Assembly (NCBI GenBank): GCA_900696465.1
Contig: CAADGE010000046.1
Location: 265,858 to 329,857, forward strand
DNA: 64,000 nt
Direction of reading: 5' to 3'
From: an uncultured Planctomycetota bacterium
GTDB lineage: Bacteria > Planctomycetota > Phycisphaerae > UBA1845 > UTPLA1
Shown: in pieces, positions 26,383-34,903 of the stretch
Position numbering within the stretch: the first letter of the stretch is position 1
How the letters are laid out: every line of letters starts with the position of its first letter
Program-made: the position numbers and the translations under genes
The notes under the pieces: generated by a model
The model's input: the letters and a program-made list of their open reading frames with translations, nothing else
What the model was told of the DNA's origin: nothing
Database searches by the model: none

Positions 26383-27390
26383 ATGGCCGTCAATCAATCA
26401 CCGATGTATCGCAAGGCCGAGGAGCGGTACCGCTCCGCGTCGTCGCCGTCTGAGAAAGTCGCGGCGCTGGAGGAGATGCTCCGGCTGGTCCCGAAACACA
26501 AAGCCAGCGAGAAACTTCAGGCGGCGCTCAAGCAAAAGCTCAAGAACGCCCGCGATGAGATGCAAAAAGGCGGACACGCCAAACACGGCGGCGGCCATCA
26601 CGACACCTACCAGGTGCCCAAGCAGGGTGCGGGGCAGGTCGTTCTGCTCGGTGAGGCGAATACCGGCAAGAGCAGCATCCTTGCGGCGCTGACCTCGGCA
26701 AAGGTCGAAGTGGCAGACTTTCCCTTCAGCACGCACGCCGCCGTCCCCGGAATGGCCCATCATGAAGACGTGCCCATCCAGCTGGTCGATATGCCGCCGC
26801 TCATGGCCGGCCACGCCCAGCCGGGCATGATCGCCGCCTACCGCGCCGCTGATGTCATCCTGCACGTCATCGACCTTTCCGCGATCGAGCTGATCGACCA
26901 GTACGAGCGCCCACTGGCGTGGCTGCGCGAACACAACCTTCGGCCCGTCTCGCAGGCGGATCTGGAGTTCGACGAAGATGAAGATGCTGCGCTGCCCAAG
27001 CGCTTGCTCGTCGTCGCCAACAAGAGCGACACGCCCGGCGCGGCGGACAATCTCGAAGGTCTGAAAGAACTGGTCGGTCCCGACCTGACGATCCTCCCCA
27101 TTTCAGCGAAGCGCGGCGACGGCCTGCCGGAGATGATGAAGGCGCTCTACGATCTGCTCAGCGTCATCCGTATCTATGCCAAGAAGCCCGGCAAACCCGT
27201 GGATAAGGAATCGCCATTCATCCTCCCCGTCGGCGCGACGGTCCACGATATGGCCCACCTCGTGCACCGCGACCTCGCGGAGAAATTGAAGAGTGCCCGA
27301 ATCTGGGGCGGCACCGTCCACGACGGCCAGCAGGTCCACGCGACGCACGTACTGACGGACAAGAACGTCGTTGAGCTGCATTTTCCATGA
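26383..27390 (+). CDS. OBG/DRG-type GTPase with C-terminal TGS domain
   Basis: A 335-residue TRAFAC-class GTPase. After a helical N-terminus (residues 1-80), G1 is LLGEANTGKSSILAAL, the switch region contains ADFPFSTHAAVPGM, G3 is QLVDMPPLM, and G4 is VVANKSD. The C-terminal 80 residues (ESPFILPVGATVHDMAHLVH to VLTDKNVVELH) form a TGS domain, as in DRG proteins and RelA/SpoT, often linked to ribosome or RNA binding. The arrangement is that of the DRG-like branch of Obg-family GTPases. The Gly of the DxxG G3 motif is replaced (DMPP), so nucleotide hydrolysis may differ. It stands alone. Confidence 0.85.
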   Translation: MAVNQSPMYRKAEERYRSASSPSEKVAALEEMLRLVPKHKASEKLQAALKQKLKNARDEMQKGGHAKHGGGHHDTYQVPKQGAGQVVLLGEANTGKSSILAALTSAKVEVADFPFSTHAAVPGMAHHEDVPIQLVDMPPLMAGHAQPGMIAAYRAADVILHVIDLSAIELIDQYERPLAWLREHNLRPVSQADLEFDEDEDAALPKRLLVVANKSDTPGAADNLEGLKELVGPDLTILPISAKRGDGLPEMMKALYDLLSVIRIYAKKPGKPVDKESPFILPVGATVHDMAHLVHRDLAEKLKSARIWGGTVHDGQQVHATHVLTDKNVVELHFP

Positions 27391-27501
27391 CCGCACAGCG
27401 TCCGCTTGCAGCTCGTTCTGTCATGCTGTCGAGACAATGCGTCGTCACCTGCGAGCGATGATGCTGCTGCGTTTTCTCGACCACTTGCTACAATCCCCGC
27501 C

Positions 27502-28293
27502 ATGCCGACGCCGCCGGTATCCATTATCGTGCCGACTTACAAAGAAGCGCTGAACATTCCCATCCTCGCCCGGCGGCTCTTCGACGCCCTCGCGAAGGCC
27601 GGCCTCACAGGCGAACTGATCTTCGTCGACGACAACAGCCGCGACGGCACCGAGGAGGCCGTCGCCGAATTGGCCCGCGAACTGCCCGTGCGGCTCATCA
27701 CGCGCACCGACGAACGCGGCCTGTCCTCCGCCGTCGTCCGCGGCTTTCACGAGGCGAAGCATGACGTGCTGCTCTGCATGGACGCTGACCTGTCCCACCC
27801 GCCGAAGTCCGTACCGGATGTGATCGCGCCGATCGCCGAAGGCCGCGCCGACTTCTGCATCGGCTCGCGCTACGTCGCCGGCGGCCGCACGAAGGAGGAC
27901 TGGGGCTTCTTTCGATGGCTTAACTCAAAGGTGGCAACTCTGCTGGCCCGGCCGCTCACATCCACGAGCGACCCGATGGCCGGCTTTTTCTGCATCCGTC
28001 GCGAGACGCTGCAGCGCGCCGAGCAAGCCGGTCTGAACCCGATCGGCTACAAGATCGCCCTCGAGATCATGATCAAAGCCCGCTGCGAGCAGGTCGTTGA
28101 AGTGCCGATCGAGTTCTCCGATCGGCTCCACGGCAAGAGCAAGCTGACCCTGCGACAGCAACTTGAGTATCTGCGTCATCTGTGGCGGTTGTATCGCTTC
28201 CGTTGGCCGATTGCAGCCCCGATGCTGATCGCGGGAATGCCGCTCGCGCTTGTCGCCACCGCGTACTGGTTTGTCCGACGCGTATACGAATGA
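27502..28293 (+). CDS. GT2 glycosyltransferase, polyprenol-phosphate mannose synthase-like
   Basis: A 263-residue protein with a GT2 (GT-A) fold: VSIIVPTYKEALNIPILARR, FVDDNSRDGT, the DXD-like CMDADLSHPP, and GSRYVAGGRT, followed by the amphipathic region GKSKLTLRQQLEYLRHLWRL and one C-terminal membrane segment (PIAAPMLIAGMPLALVATAYW). This order matches dolichol-phosphate mannose synthase-like enzymes, which load a sugar onto a polyprenyl phosphate. ATG 27502 starts the conserved region directly; upstream in-frame codons look non-coding. It could feed the GT39-like transferase at 32086-33825, but that is a guess from function only. Confidence 0.85.
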   Translation: MPTPPVSIIVPTYKEALNIPILARRLFDALAKAGLTGELIFVDDNSRDGTEEAVAELARELPVRLITRTDERGLSSAVVRGFHEAKHDVLLCMDADLSHPPKSVPDVIAPIAEGRADFCIGSRYVAGGRTKEDWGFFRWLNSKVATLLARPLTSTSDPMAGFFCIRRETLQRAEQAGLNPIGYKIALEIMIKARCEQVVEVPIEFSDRLHGKSKLTLRQQLEYLRHLWRLYRFRWPIAAPMLIAGMPLALVATAYWFVRRVYE

Positions 28294-28713
28294 GCGGATC
28301 GTTTTCCTCTCGGAGAGCTTGCGTTATCTTCGCAACAGGAAATGATTAAGAACATTTCCGCCGCCATCCTTAAGTCTCGCCGTGAGGTTCCTATAACCTG
28401 TTTTCGGGTAAGTCTTTTTTAACTTGAATCACCCCTTTCGCCCGATATCCTTACTGACCGGCCAGGGCTCCGGCGCCCCGCGTGTTTCCCCCCAGCACGC
28501 ACCCGGACCCTGGCCATTTTTCTGCGCTTTGATTGTGCGTTTTTGAAGCCGGCGACGGCCCTCAGGTCGTCATCACCGTCAAACTCCGCACAATCCGAAC
28601 GAGTCGCAGTTGATGGACGTACCTTCCCCGACGACTTGAGTATCCATACTGGCAGGCCGTTGGTCTGGAACCTATGCTAGCCGGTAGGCAATCATTGAGG
28701 AGTAACCGGTCCC
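28294..28713 (+). other. 420-bp intergenic region with a promoter-hairpin unit, no gene
   Basis: No reading frame here is convincing. A promoter-like pair (TTGAAT 28424-28429, TATCCT 28446-28451, 16-bp spacer) is followed directly by a long hairpin and T-run (28460-28521, listed separately). The 190 bases after it lead to the DHH gene, which has GAGGAG before its ATG. Confidence 0.5.
28460..28521 (+). terminator. Long terminator-like hairpin, possibly the body of a small RNA
   Basis: GGCCAGGG (28460-28467) pairs with CCCTGGCC (28508-28515), continued by TCCGG with CCGGA (one C bulged) and an inner GCGTG/CACGC stem; ATTTTT follows. It could terminate the upstream glycosyltransferase transcript, or, given the promoter-like sequence 8 bases before it, be a short structured RNA of about 60-65 nt. 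It lacks the GGAA-tetraloop domain of SRP RNA. Confidence 0.55.
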
Positions 28714-29757
28714 ATGTCGAACGCCGTCGCCGCACCCCGGACCCCGGAGGTCCGTTCCAACCGCAGTCCCACCCACGAGTTCGTGAAGCATCTGCAGACG
28801 GTACGGAAGCCGATCATCGTGGGCCATGTCACGCCGGATGCTGACTGCATCGGTTCGAATTTCGGTCTGGCCCTGGCCATGCGCGAGAACGGCATCGATG
28901 CAACCGTCGGCCTACCGACGGGCTGTGTGGCGAACAAGATTTCGTTCATGCTGGACTTGTCGAGGGGCGTCCCCACTACGGGCGAGCTGAACCCGAGCAT
29001 TTCGTTTGATTCGATCATCGTGATCGACACGGCCGCAGCCAAGCGGATCAACATTCAGCCGCTTCCGGACCTGGGCGGCCCGCTGGTGAGTTTCAACATC
29101 GACCACCATATCACGAACGATGACTTTGCCCGGCACAACTGGGTTGATCCTCACGCGTCGAGCAGTTGCGAGATGGTGTCGGTATTGGTGAATCGACTGG
29201 GATGGAAGATGTCAAAACCGGTGGCCTCGCTGCTGTACGCCGGACTCTATGGCGATACGGGGGGGTTTTCCCTGCCTTGCACGAGCGCGGAATCGCTCCG
29301 GATCGGGGCGGAACTGGTATCAGCCGGGGCCGATGTCGCGCATATCGGCGAGCAGTTGTGCCGTTCACAGAATCGCAGTGATTTTGAGTTGCTGCGTCGG
29401 GTCTACGACCATACCACTGTGGTCGCTGACGGTCGCATCGCCTACAGCCATCTGTCGTACAAGGACATCACCGACGCGGGATGCAAAGCCGACGACATCG
29501 ACGACCAGGTATCGATTCCTCGAGCGCTCAAAGGCGTGCGCCTGGCGATGCTCTTTTCGGAAGGCGAGCCGGGCGTCGTGCGGATCAACCTGCGCGGCGA
29601 AGGCACGGTGACGGTCGTCGAGCTGGCACAGCGTTTCGGGGGGGGCGGTCATGCCCAATCGGCCGGTGTGAAGATGAAGAACAAGCCGATGGAGCAAGTC
29701 ATCTCCGAGGTGGTCGCCGCCGCGGAAGAACACCTTCGAAACCTCGGCGTGAAGTGA
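28714..29757 (+). CDS. nrnA: DHH-family phosphoesterase, NrnA-like oligoribonuclease/pAp phosphatase
   Basis: A 347-residue DHH/DHHA1 protein. Residues 26-42 hold GHVTPDADCIGSNFGLALAM, residues 129 onwards hold VSFNIDHHITNDDFARHNWV (the DHH motif), and the DHHA1 domain ends with RFGGGGHAQSAGVKM. NrnA degrades nano-RNAs and dephosphorylates pAp; the length and motif order fit it better than RecJ, which is larger, or than GdpP, which has membrane and PAS domains. GAGGAG is upstream of ATG 28714. It stands just upstream of tRNA-Glu. Confidence 0.9.
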   Translation: MSNAVAAPRTPEVRSNRSPTHEFVKHLQTVRKPIIVGHVTPDADCIGSNFGLALAMRENGIDATVGLPTGCVANKISFMLDLSRGVPTTGELNPSISFDSIIVIDTAAAKRINIQPLPDLGGPLVSFNIDHHITNDDFARHNWVDPHASSSCEMVSVLVNRLGWKMSKPVASLLYAGLYGDTGGFSLPCTSAESLRIGAELVSAGADVAHIGEQLCRSQNRSDFELLRRVYDHTTVVADGRIAYSHLSYKDITDAGCKADDIDDQVSIPRALKGVRLAMLFSEGEPGVVRINLRGEGTVTVVELAQRFGGGGHAQSAGVKMKNKPMEQVISEVVAAAEEHLRNLGVK

Positions 29758-29806
29758 AGCGTCAGCGGATTCCTTGCGGGTCGCTCGTACGAATTGCCGC
29801 TTCCGG

Positions 29807-29835
29807 TTGACAAGGCCCTCGGATTGCCCTAAAAG
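29807..29835 (+). promoter_or_regulatory. Promoter of tRNA-Glu
   Basis: A perfect TTGACA (29807-29812) and TAAAAG (29830-29835, 4 of 6) are 17 bases apart; the expected start is about 12 bases before the mature tRNA. A T-rich stretch after the tRNA (GTTTTCC, CTCTTTTTG) may terminate it. Confidence 0.65.
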
Positions 29836-29853
29836 TCCCCGTCGTCACAGTTT

Positions 29854-29926
29854 GCCCCCATCGTCTAGTGGACTAGGACACCGGCTTTTCATGCCGGCGA
29901 CTGGGGTTCGAATCCCCATGGGGGTG
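29854..29926 (+). tRNA. tRNA-Glu, anticodon UUC
   Basis: The 73-nt sequence folds as a cloverleaf. The acceptor GCCCCCA (29854-29860) pairs with TGGGGGT (29919-29925) with a G-U first pair and discriminator G. The anticodon stem CCGGC/GCCGG encloses the loop TTTTCAT, giving anticodon TTC. The T arm is TGGGG-TTCGAAT-CCCCA. The 3' CCA is not encoded. Confidence 0.97.
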
Positions 29927-29936
29927 TTTTCCACTC

Positions 29937-30464
29937 TCTTTTTGCACACGCCTCCTGCTGTCACCTACTTTTTGTCGTGAAACATAGCCCGCAAGAGGCG
30001 CGCAAAAAAACGCGCTGCGCCCGACGAACCGTCGATGGCGCAGCGCGACTGGGCCGCGATCGATTGGGCGCTCGACCGCAGCGGGGCATTGAAGGTCGGA
30101 TAGAAATCCGACCTTGCGGGGGGTCATTCTGTATTCAGTGGTTCCCCAATGACGTCGGCGGCGATTCTCGTTCGATCCGACGCCTCCCCCCAGGCAACTA
30201 ACGTTACGCCCCCGGTACAAGCAGAGTCAATCTGACCGACGGTCGTCGTCTGCGCGGCGTTCAGATTGAAACATGCCGAGGGGTGAAGAAGTTGGACTTT
30301 ATCGGCCTGATATGATCCGATCGTCTAGAGTCGCATCCTGTCAGCGATTCGCCACGGGCCTAAAGAAACCTTAGGGGTCCACTAACCCACGCCGGTTGAG
30401 CGGTGTCTAATCGCTCGACGCACCGGGTTGCCCCCGGCGGATGACGCGTCGAGGAGGATTGATC
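29937..30464. other. 528-bp region with two strong hairpins, no gene seen
   Basis: CGCGCTGCGCC (30011-30021) and GGCGCAGCGCG (30037-30047) form an 11-bp stem preceded on the plus strand by seven A (30004-30010), so it is a good terminator for leftward transcription, although no minus-strand gene is obvious upstream. AAGGTCGGAT (30092-30101) and ATCCGACCTT (30106-30115) form a perfect 10-bp stem with a 4-nt loop. TCAATCTGA and TCAGATTGA flank 30223-30269. The stretch then leads to the small lipoprotein gene without a strong promoter. Confidence 0.5.
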
Positions 30465-30638
30465 ATGCGACACGCACTACGAAAACTGACACTTTCCGCT
30501 CTGCTGCTCGTGATGCCGCTGCTCTCGCTGGGCTGCGACGTGGATGACGATTTCTTCGAGGATGGACACCTGACCGATGCCATCTACGCGACGGGTGATG
30601 CCATCAGCCAGATCATTGTGGTCAGTGCAGCGGCCTAG
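30465..30638 (+). CDS. Very small lipoprotein-like peptide of unknown function
   Basis: A 57-residue product starts at ATG 30465 with GAGGAGG 8 bases upstream, a strong ribosome-binding site. MRHALRKLTLSALLLVMPLL followed by SLGCDVDDDFFEDG is a signal sequence ending in a lipobox Cys, then an acidic stretch (DVDDDFFED) and a short hydrophobic C-terminus (IYATGDAISQIIVVSAAA). It resembles no family I know. The good initiation signal and lipobox argue that it is real. Confidence 0.6.
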   Translation: MRHALRKLTLSALLLVMPLLSLGCDVDDDFFEDGHLTDAIYATGDAISQIIVVSAAA

Positions 30639-30783
30639 GGCCCCTTTGTCCATTGACGCGCGTTCGGGAAAGTTTCGCCGCATGCCCGACACGGGATACA
30701 ATCGACCATCAGGCAACGCGGAAGCTCAGGGACCACTACGACGCGTCGACGGGATGAGCGAGTCGCGATGCCGAGGCAGCGTC

Positions 30784-31359
30784 ATGACGCGATTACCACC
30801 ACAGCTTCTGATCGCCGCGTACCTGCAGGGCGTCTTTCCGATGGGCGTGGACGGGCGGATCGAATGGTTCTCGCCGGATCCGCGGGCGATCCTGCCGCTG
30901 GATGGTTTTCGTATCCCTCGCACACTGCGGCAACTGCTCCGGCAGGGTCGCTTCGAGCTTCGCATCAACACGGTCTTCAAGCAGGTGATGCTGGCCTGCA
31001 CGGAGCGCGAGGAAGGGACCTGGATCACGCCGGAGATCGTTCGGGCCTACGTCGAACTCCATCGCCTCGGGCTGGCGCACAGCGTCGAGGCGTGGAAAGA
31101 CGGCGAACTGGCCGGCGGTTTGTACGGCGTGGCGATCGGCGGTGCTTTCTTTGGTGAGAGCATGTTTCACCGGGTGCGCGATGCCAGCAAGGTGGCACTT
31201 TCAGCGCTCGTGGAACGCATGCGAACACGGGGCTATGCGCTGCTGGATGTGCAGTTCACCACGGCGCATCTGGCACGGTTCGGCGTGGTCGAAATCCCGC
31301 GAGACGAGTATCTGCGCCGCCTCGCAGAAGCGGTCGCGCTGCGGTGCGAGTTCGTCTGA
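30784..31359 (+). CDS. aat: Leucyl/phenylalanyl-tRNA--protein transferase
   Basis: Aat adds Leu or Phe to the N-terminus of proteins with basic N-terminal residues, marking them for ClpAP (N-end rule). The 191-residue product contains LLIAAYLQGVFPMG, EWFSPDPRAILPLDGF, TWITPEIVRAYVELHRLGLA and HSVEAWKDGELAGGLYGVAI, then GGAFFGESMFHRVRDASKVA, all typical of Aat. ATG 30784 has GAGG 7 bases upstream; ATG 30754 would add 10 residues and is an alternative. A terminator follows. It points towards the convergent HU gene. Confidence 0.94.
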   Translation: MTRLPPQLLIAAYLQGVFPMGVDGRIEWFSPDPRAILPLDGFRIPRTLRQLLRQGRFELRINTVFKQVMLACTEREEGTWITPEIVRAYVELHRLGLAHSVEAWKDGELAGGLYGVAIGGAFFGESMFHRVRDASKVALSALVERMRTRGYALLDVQFTTAHLARFGVVEIPRDEYLRRLAEAVALRCEFV

Positions 31360-31409
31360 GACGGCCAACCTCCAACCGCAGCATCGCCATCGACGATTCG
31401 ATCAAAAGA

Positions 31410-31448
31410 AAAACGCCCCGGATGCGGGTGCATCCATCGGGGCGTTTC
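31410..31448. terminator. Bidirectional terminator between aat and HU copy 2
   Basis: ACGCCCCGGATGC and GCATCCATCGGGGCGT form a long stem with a small bulge around 31412-31446. The minus strand continues with TTTTTC (complement of 31406-31413), so it should end HU transcription; the plus strand has a shorter T-run (GTTTCC). Confidence 0.7.
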
Positions 31449-31519
31449 CAGACTGCAAGCAATCTGTTCGTCTTGTGCCGCAGGCGCTTTTTGTTCGTCC
31501 GACGGAAACAAGCCGCGCG

Positions 31520-31810
31520 TTAGCGCTTGCCGGTCAAGACCGCGTCCTTGCAGGCCTTGGCCACGCGGAACTTGACAACCTTCTTGGCCGGAATCTTGAT
31601 CGCTTCGCCGGTGGCGGGATTGCGACCCATGCGTGCCTTGCGATTCACCAGGACCAGCTTGCCGACGCCGGGAAGGGTGAAGCCGTTCTTGGCCTGCTTG
31701 TAGGCCGTATCGACGAGGGTGTCCATGAATGCGATGACCTGCTTTCGTGTCATCTCGTTCTGCTCGGCCAGGTGACTGATCAGTGCTGACTTGCTCATTG
31801 CTTTGGCCAT
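31520..31810 (-). CDS. HU-family DNA-binding protein (copy 2)
   Basis: A 96-residue HU protein: MAKAMSKSALISHLAEQNEM, then FMDTLVDTAYKQAKNGF, LPGVGKLVLVNRKARMGRNP, and KIPAKKVVKFRVAKACKDAV. It is a close paralogue of the HU at 15816-16124, differing mainly in the first helix and in lacking the APKKKGKR tail. ATG 31810 has AAAGGAG 6 bases upstream. Two near-identical HU genes could form homo- and heterodimers, as HU-alpha and HU-beta do. Confidence 0.93.
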   Translation of the reverse strand: MAKAMSKSALISHLAEQNEMTRKQVIAFMDTLVDTAYKQAKNGFTLPGVGKLVLVNRKARMGRNPATGEAIKIPAKKVVKFRVAKACKDAVLTGKR

Positions 31811-32085
31811 ATTGACTCCTTTATTGAGGATGCCGTTTGCGATTCGGGTCGCAACTCCACGACCCTTCCGCCGCGGGAATCTACAACCGACCGGCGGCGA
31901 TGACAAGCGAAAAACCCTTTATTTCCTAGCTTTTTTGAATCAGCGGTTGCCGCGAGCCGCCAAAACCGGGACTTTTGGCAAGTCTCGCCGAACCGAACTC
32001 GATGAATCGGGGAGGTACCGACGCCTTTGGATTGAGGTCTTCACCAGCCATGCCAAGCCGCCGAAACATGCCTGCGACGGCCGGT

Positions 32086-33825
32086 TCAGTGTGCGGCATA
32101 GACCCATGCAACGGCAAGAGGACCGCGGCGGACCGTATGGATCACCTCAAACCGACTGGTGAGGAGGTCGGGCGGCGGCCAGTCCGGGGGCCGATCGCCG
32201 TATCCGAGCAGGTTATTGATGTGCAGGAGGACGTAATCGGCTGATTCAATGGAGGGCGGCGGAGGCACCTCGTCGCTCTCGGGCGTCACACCGCGGGGTA
32301 TCAGCACGTAATGCGGGTCGTCGGGGAGGACATCCTGAATGATGCGATGCTCCCAGAGGTAGCTCACTACGATGTCGCCTCGACGGACTCGGGGATCGGT
32401 ATTGCACCACCGGATCAGGGACTCGACGCCGTCGCTGGGGGTCTGGATGAGATTTCGATACCCGCGAGACTCTGCACCGAGCCAGCGGTCGCCGACCAAC
32501 TCATAACCATAGAGGTGGTAATGGGGGTGGGTTTCGTACAACTGGACGCCGAGATGGATCAGGAGAATGGCGAGCAGGATCGTCCACGCCTTCGCCAGGG
32601 CCGGGGCGAAGCGTCGGAGGCCGCGACCGATCTCAACGGCAAGGGCCGCAGTGAGAATCATGATGAGTGGATATACACCGATCAGGTAGAAGCTCTGCCG
32701 AAGCGGCAGGAGGCAGATGAGCGCGATGTAGAAGACGACAGAGAGAATGGCGGCGCGCCAGCGGCCGTCGTCGCGTTCACGAAAGGCGGCGTAGACGAGT
32801 GCGATGGCGGTAAGCACTCCCCAGGGGACAGTCAGCTTGACGAGAACAATTCCGGCATAGAGCCGGAGATGATCGCTCCAGAGGGCGAGCGGAAAGGAGT
32901 TATCCCATCGGAGAATACGCCGGGCAATTTCCTGAGCAATTCGGTACTCGGTGACATGGACAGGCATGAGGACGCCGCAAGCAATCAGTGAGAAGGCAAC
33001 CAGACCTGCATAACGAGTGATACGACCCGGCGCGAGGACCCGTCGGCGGATGACGTGGACGAAAGCGGTGATCCAGAGGATGAAGGCGATCGCCCATGCG
33101 ACGGCGGCCCAGGCACCACGATAGCGGGCGAGGACCAGGGCGAGCACGAGTGCTGTCGCAGCGAGCAGCAGAAGGCGATGCAGCCGACGGACATCTTCCG
33201 GGCGACCGGCGAGATCCGATGAGCGGGCGGGGCCGGATGCCATTATCATGACACCACCCACGAGGTACAGGAATCCACCGAAAAGCTTGGAGCCGACGGC
33301 CAGGGCCGCCAGCACGGCGGCGAGGATCCAGTTTTCGGGGGATGGTCGTCGCAGGTAACGCACGAGCGCGTAGAGCGACCAGGTCACGAAACAGGCGAAA
33401 AAGATGTCGCCCTCGGTCATGGCGATGCGGGCGTAGGCAAGGAAGTATGGCGAAAAGCCCAGGATAACGACGGCGAGCGCGGCGGCAAGCGGGCCGAAGC
33501 AGGCGCGGGCCAGGGCACCGGTACCGATGATCGTGGCGGCGCCGACGAGCAGACTCACAGCGCGAAACATGCGAAGGTCGTCTCGGCCGGTCAGCCGAAT
33601 GGCCAGGGCATTGACGTACATCGGCAGGCGCATCTGCGAGGGATCGAGCGTGGGCGGCTGGCCGAGGATGGGGTTTCGGGCGAGTCCGACGGCGATGTCG
33701 TGGTCGACGGCTTCGTCCCAGAGGGTTTCCAGATTTCGCGCGGAATGCCAACCGATGACGGCGGAGAAGATCGCAACGGCGATACTGAGCAGCAGCGAGG
33801 CGCGGTTGGCGGACTCGGGCGTCAT
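32086..33825 (-). CDS. GT39/ArnT-like membrane glycosyltransferase
   Basis: A 579-residue protein with about 11-12 membrane segments. An N-terminal LETLWDEAVDHDIAVGLAR places two acidic residues in the first external loop, where PMT/ArnT-type glycosyltransferases keep the catalytic Asp-Glu; LGFSPYFLAYARIAMTEGDI is also a typical stretch. The C-terminal 120 residues are a soluble external domain. Such enzymes move a sugar from a polyprenyl-phosphate donor to protein or lipid outside the membrane. The acceptor is unknown. It ends about 275 bases from the HU gene and has the unknown protein 33890-34645 upstream. Confidence 0.78.
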   Translation of the reverse strand: MTPESANRASLLLSIAVAIFSAVIGWHSARNLETLWDEAVDHDIAVGLARNPILGQPPTLDPSQMRLPMYVNALAIRLTGRDDLRMFRAVSLLVGAATIIGTGALARACFGPLAAALAVVILGFSPYFLAYARIAMTEGDIFFACFVTWSLYALVRYLRRPSPENWILAAVLAALAVGSKLFGGFLYLVGGVMIMASGPARSSDLAGRPEDVRRLHRLLLLAATALVLALVLARYRGAWAAVAWAIAFILWITAFVHVIRRRVLAPGRITRYAGLVAFSLIACGVLMPVHVTEYRIAQEIARRILRWDNSFPLALWSDHLRLYAGIVLVKLTVPWGVLTAIALVYAAFRERDDGRWRAAILSVVFYIALICLLPLRQSFYLIGVYPLIMILTAALAVEIGRGLRRFAPALAKAWTILLAILLIHLGVQLYETHPHYHLYGYELVGDRWLGAESRGYRNLIQTPSDGVESLIRWCNTDPRVRRGDIVVSYLWEHRIIQDVLPDDPHYVLIPRGVTPESDEVPPPPSIESADYVLLHINNLLGYGDRPPDWPPPDLLTSRFEVIHTVRRGPLAVAWVYAAH

Positions 33826-33889
33826 TCAGACATCATCGGATGACCAGTCGCACAAAGCACGCACCAAGTTTCGATGGCGCATCTCACCG

Positions 33890-34645
33890 CTACGGTCGGG
33901 AGGCGATGGCGTGGGCCAGCGGGTTGACCAGGAGAGGCACGACACGGTTGGCGGCCCAGTCCTCGGCACGCTCGGAAAGCTCGCGATGGGCCTCGAGCAG
34001 CGACTCACCGGATCGGAAGCCCCAGTACCGGCGAAGGGTGAGAAAGACGCTCAGGGGCTGCTGGTCGTACTGGCCGGTGCGAACTTCGTAGGTGGAGGTG
34101 CGGCTCTTGATTTCCAGATAGACCTGGGTGTCGCAGGCCTCGCTCAGTGAAAGACCGAGGAAGGGCTGGGAATCAATCACCTGATGGACACCCTCGTGGC
34201 CGAGCAGTCCGGCAAGAGGCCCTTCGGAGAAGAAGGTATCCGCGACGAGCTGGTCGTGGTTTCCGCGATATTCGAGGTCGAAGCCGAAGACGACTTCGAG
34301 GTGATCGTAGTCAAGGTCGCCGAGAGTCAGGTGGTACGGAGCCATTTTGAGGACGACCTGCCCGAAGCGCTCGGCCTCCTCCAGACTGGGAGGGTTGTAA
34401 TGCCCGAGACGCAGGGCTGAGCCATCGAGACGAAGCCAGCGTTTGGCGCCTTCTTCATCCTCGTCTTCCTCGAGCAGGAGGGAGGCATCCTCCCGGCGGC
34501 GGAGCTTGCGCAGCAGGGGAAACTCCCTCCGAACGCTGTCGAAGAAATGGAGAACGGTTTCGCGTTCCAGACCGAGGTCAAGCTTCAGGAACAATCGCGT
34601 GGCGACATGGAAGTCGTCACAATGCGCTCCGAATTCAACGCTCAT
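33890..34645 (-). CDS. Protein of unknown function
   Basis: A 251-residue protein from ATG 34645, which has GGAGGAG 8-9 bases upstream; an earlier ATG at 34726 lacks such a site. It has no signal peptide or membrane segment. It contains an acidic run (EEDEDEEGAKRW) near residue 68, HYNPPSLEEAERFGQVVLKM, DYDHLEVVFGFDLEYRGNHD and QPLSVFLTLRRYWGFRSGES. The pattern of alternating strands and a conserved-looking SRTSTYEVRTGQY stretch suggests a folded enzyme or binding domain, but I recognise no family. It is separated from the GT39 gene by about 65 bases. Confidence 0.6.
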   Translation of the reverse strand: MSVEFGAHCDDFHVATRLFLKLDLGLERETVLHFFDSVRREFPLLRKLRRREDASLLLEEDEDEEGAKRWLRLDGSALRLGHYNPPSLEEAERFGQVVLKMAPYHLTLGDLDYDHLEVVFGFDLEYRGNHDQLVADTFFSEGPLAGLLGHEGVHQVIDSQPFLGLSLSEACDTQVYLEIKSRTSTYEVRTGQYDQQPLSVFLTLRRYWGFRSGESLLEAHRELSERAEDWAANRVVPLLVNPLAHAIASRP

Positions 34646-34903
34646 CGCACCTGCTCCTCCCTGAAACATAACGAAGCGGCGGCGCGCTCCACACTGCATT
34701 ATGCAGGGCTGACGCTGGGTGTTCAATATCGGGAAGAGATTTTTTCAACCGGCATGTAAAAAGCATCCGCGCCGTTGCACAGTGAATCGGGAATGGCGAG
34801 GCCACGATCCGATGGTGGCGATCGAAGTTGACGCGGACCCTACCCATCGCCAAGATGTATCCTCTCATCCCGCGCCACGGCCCGCACGCGTGCTGGAGGA
34901 CCC

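Noticed and set aside
28460-28521. Possible SRP (4.5S) RNA
   Set aside because: No GGAA tetraloop or the conserved domain IV internal loops can be found in the hairpin.
28650-28680. Sigma54-type -24/-12 promoter before the DHH gene
   Set aside because: The GG and GC dinucleotides do not have the required 10-bp spacing.
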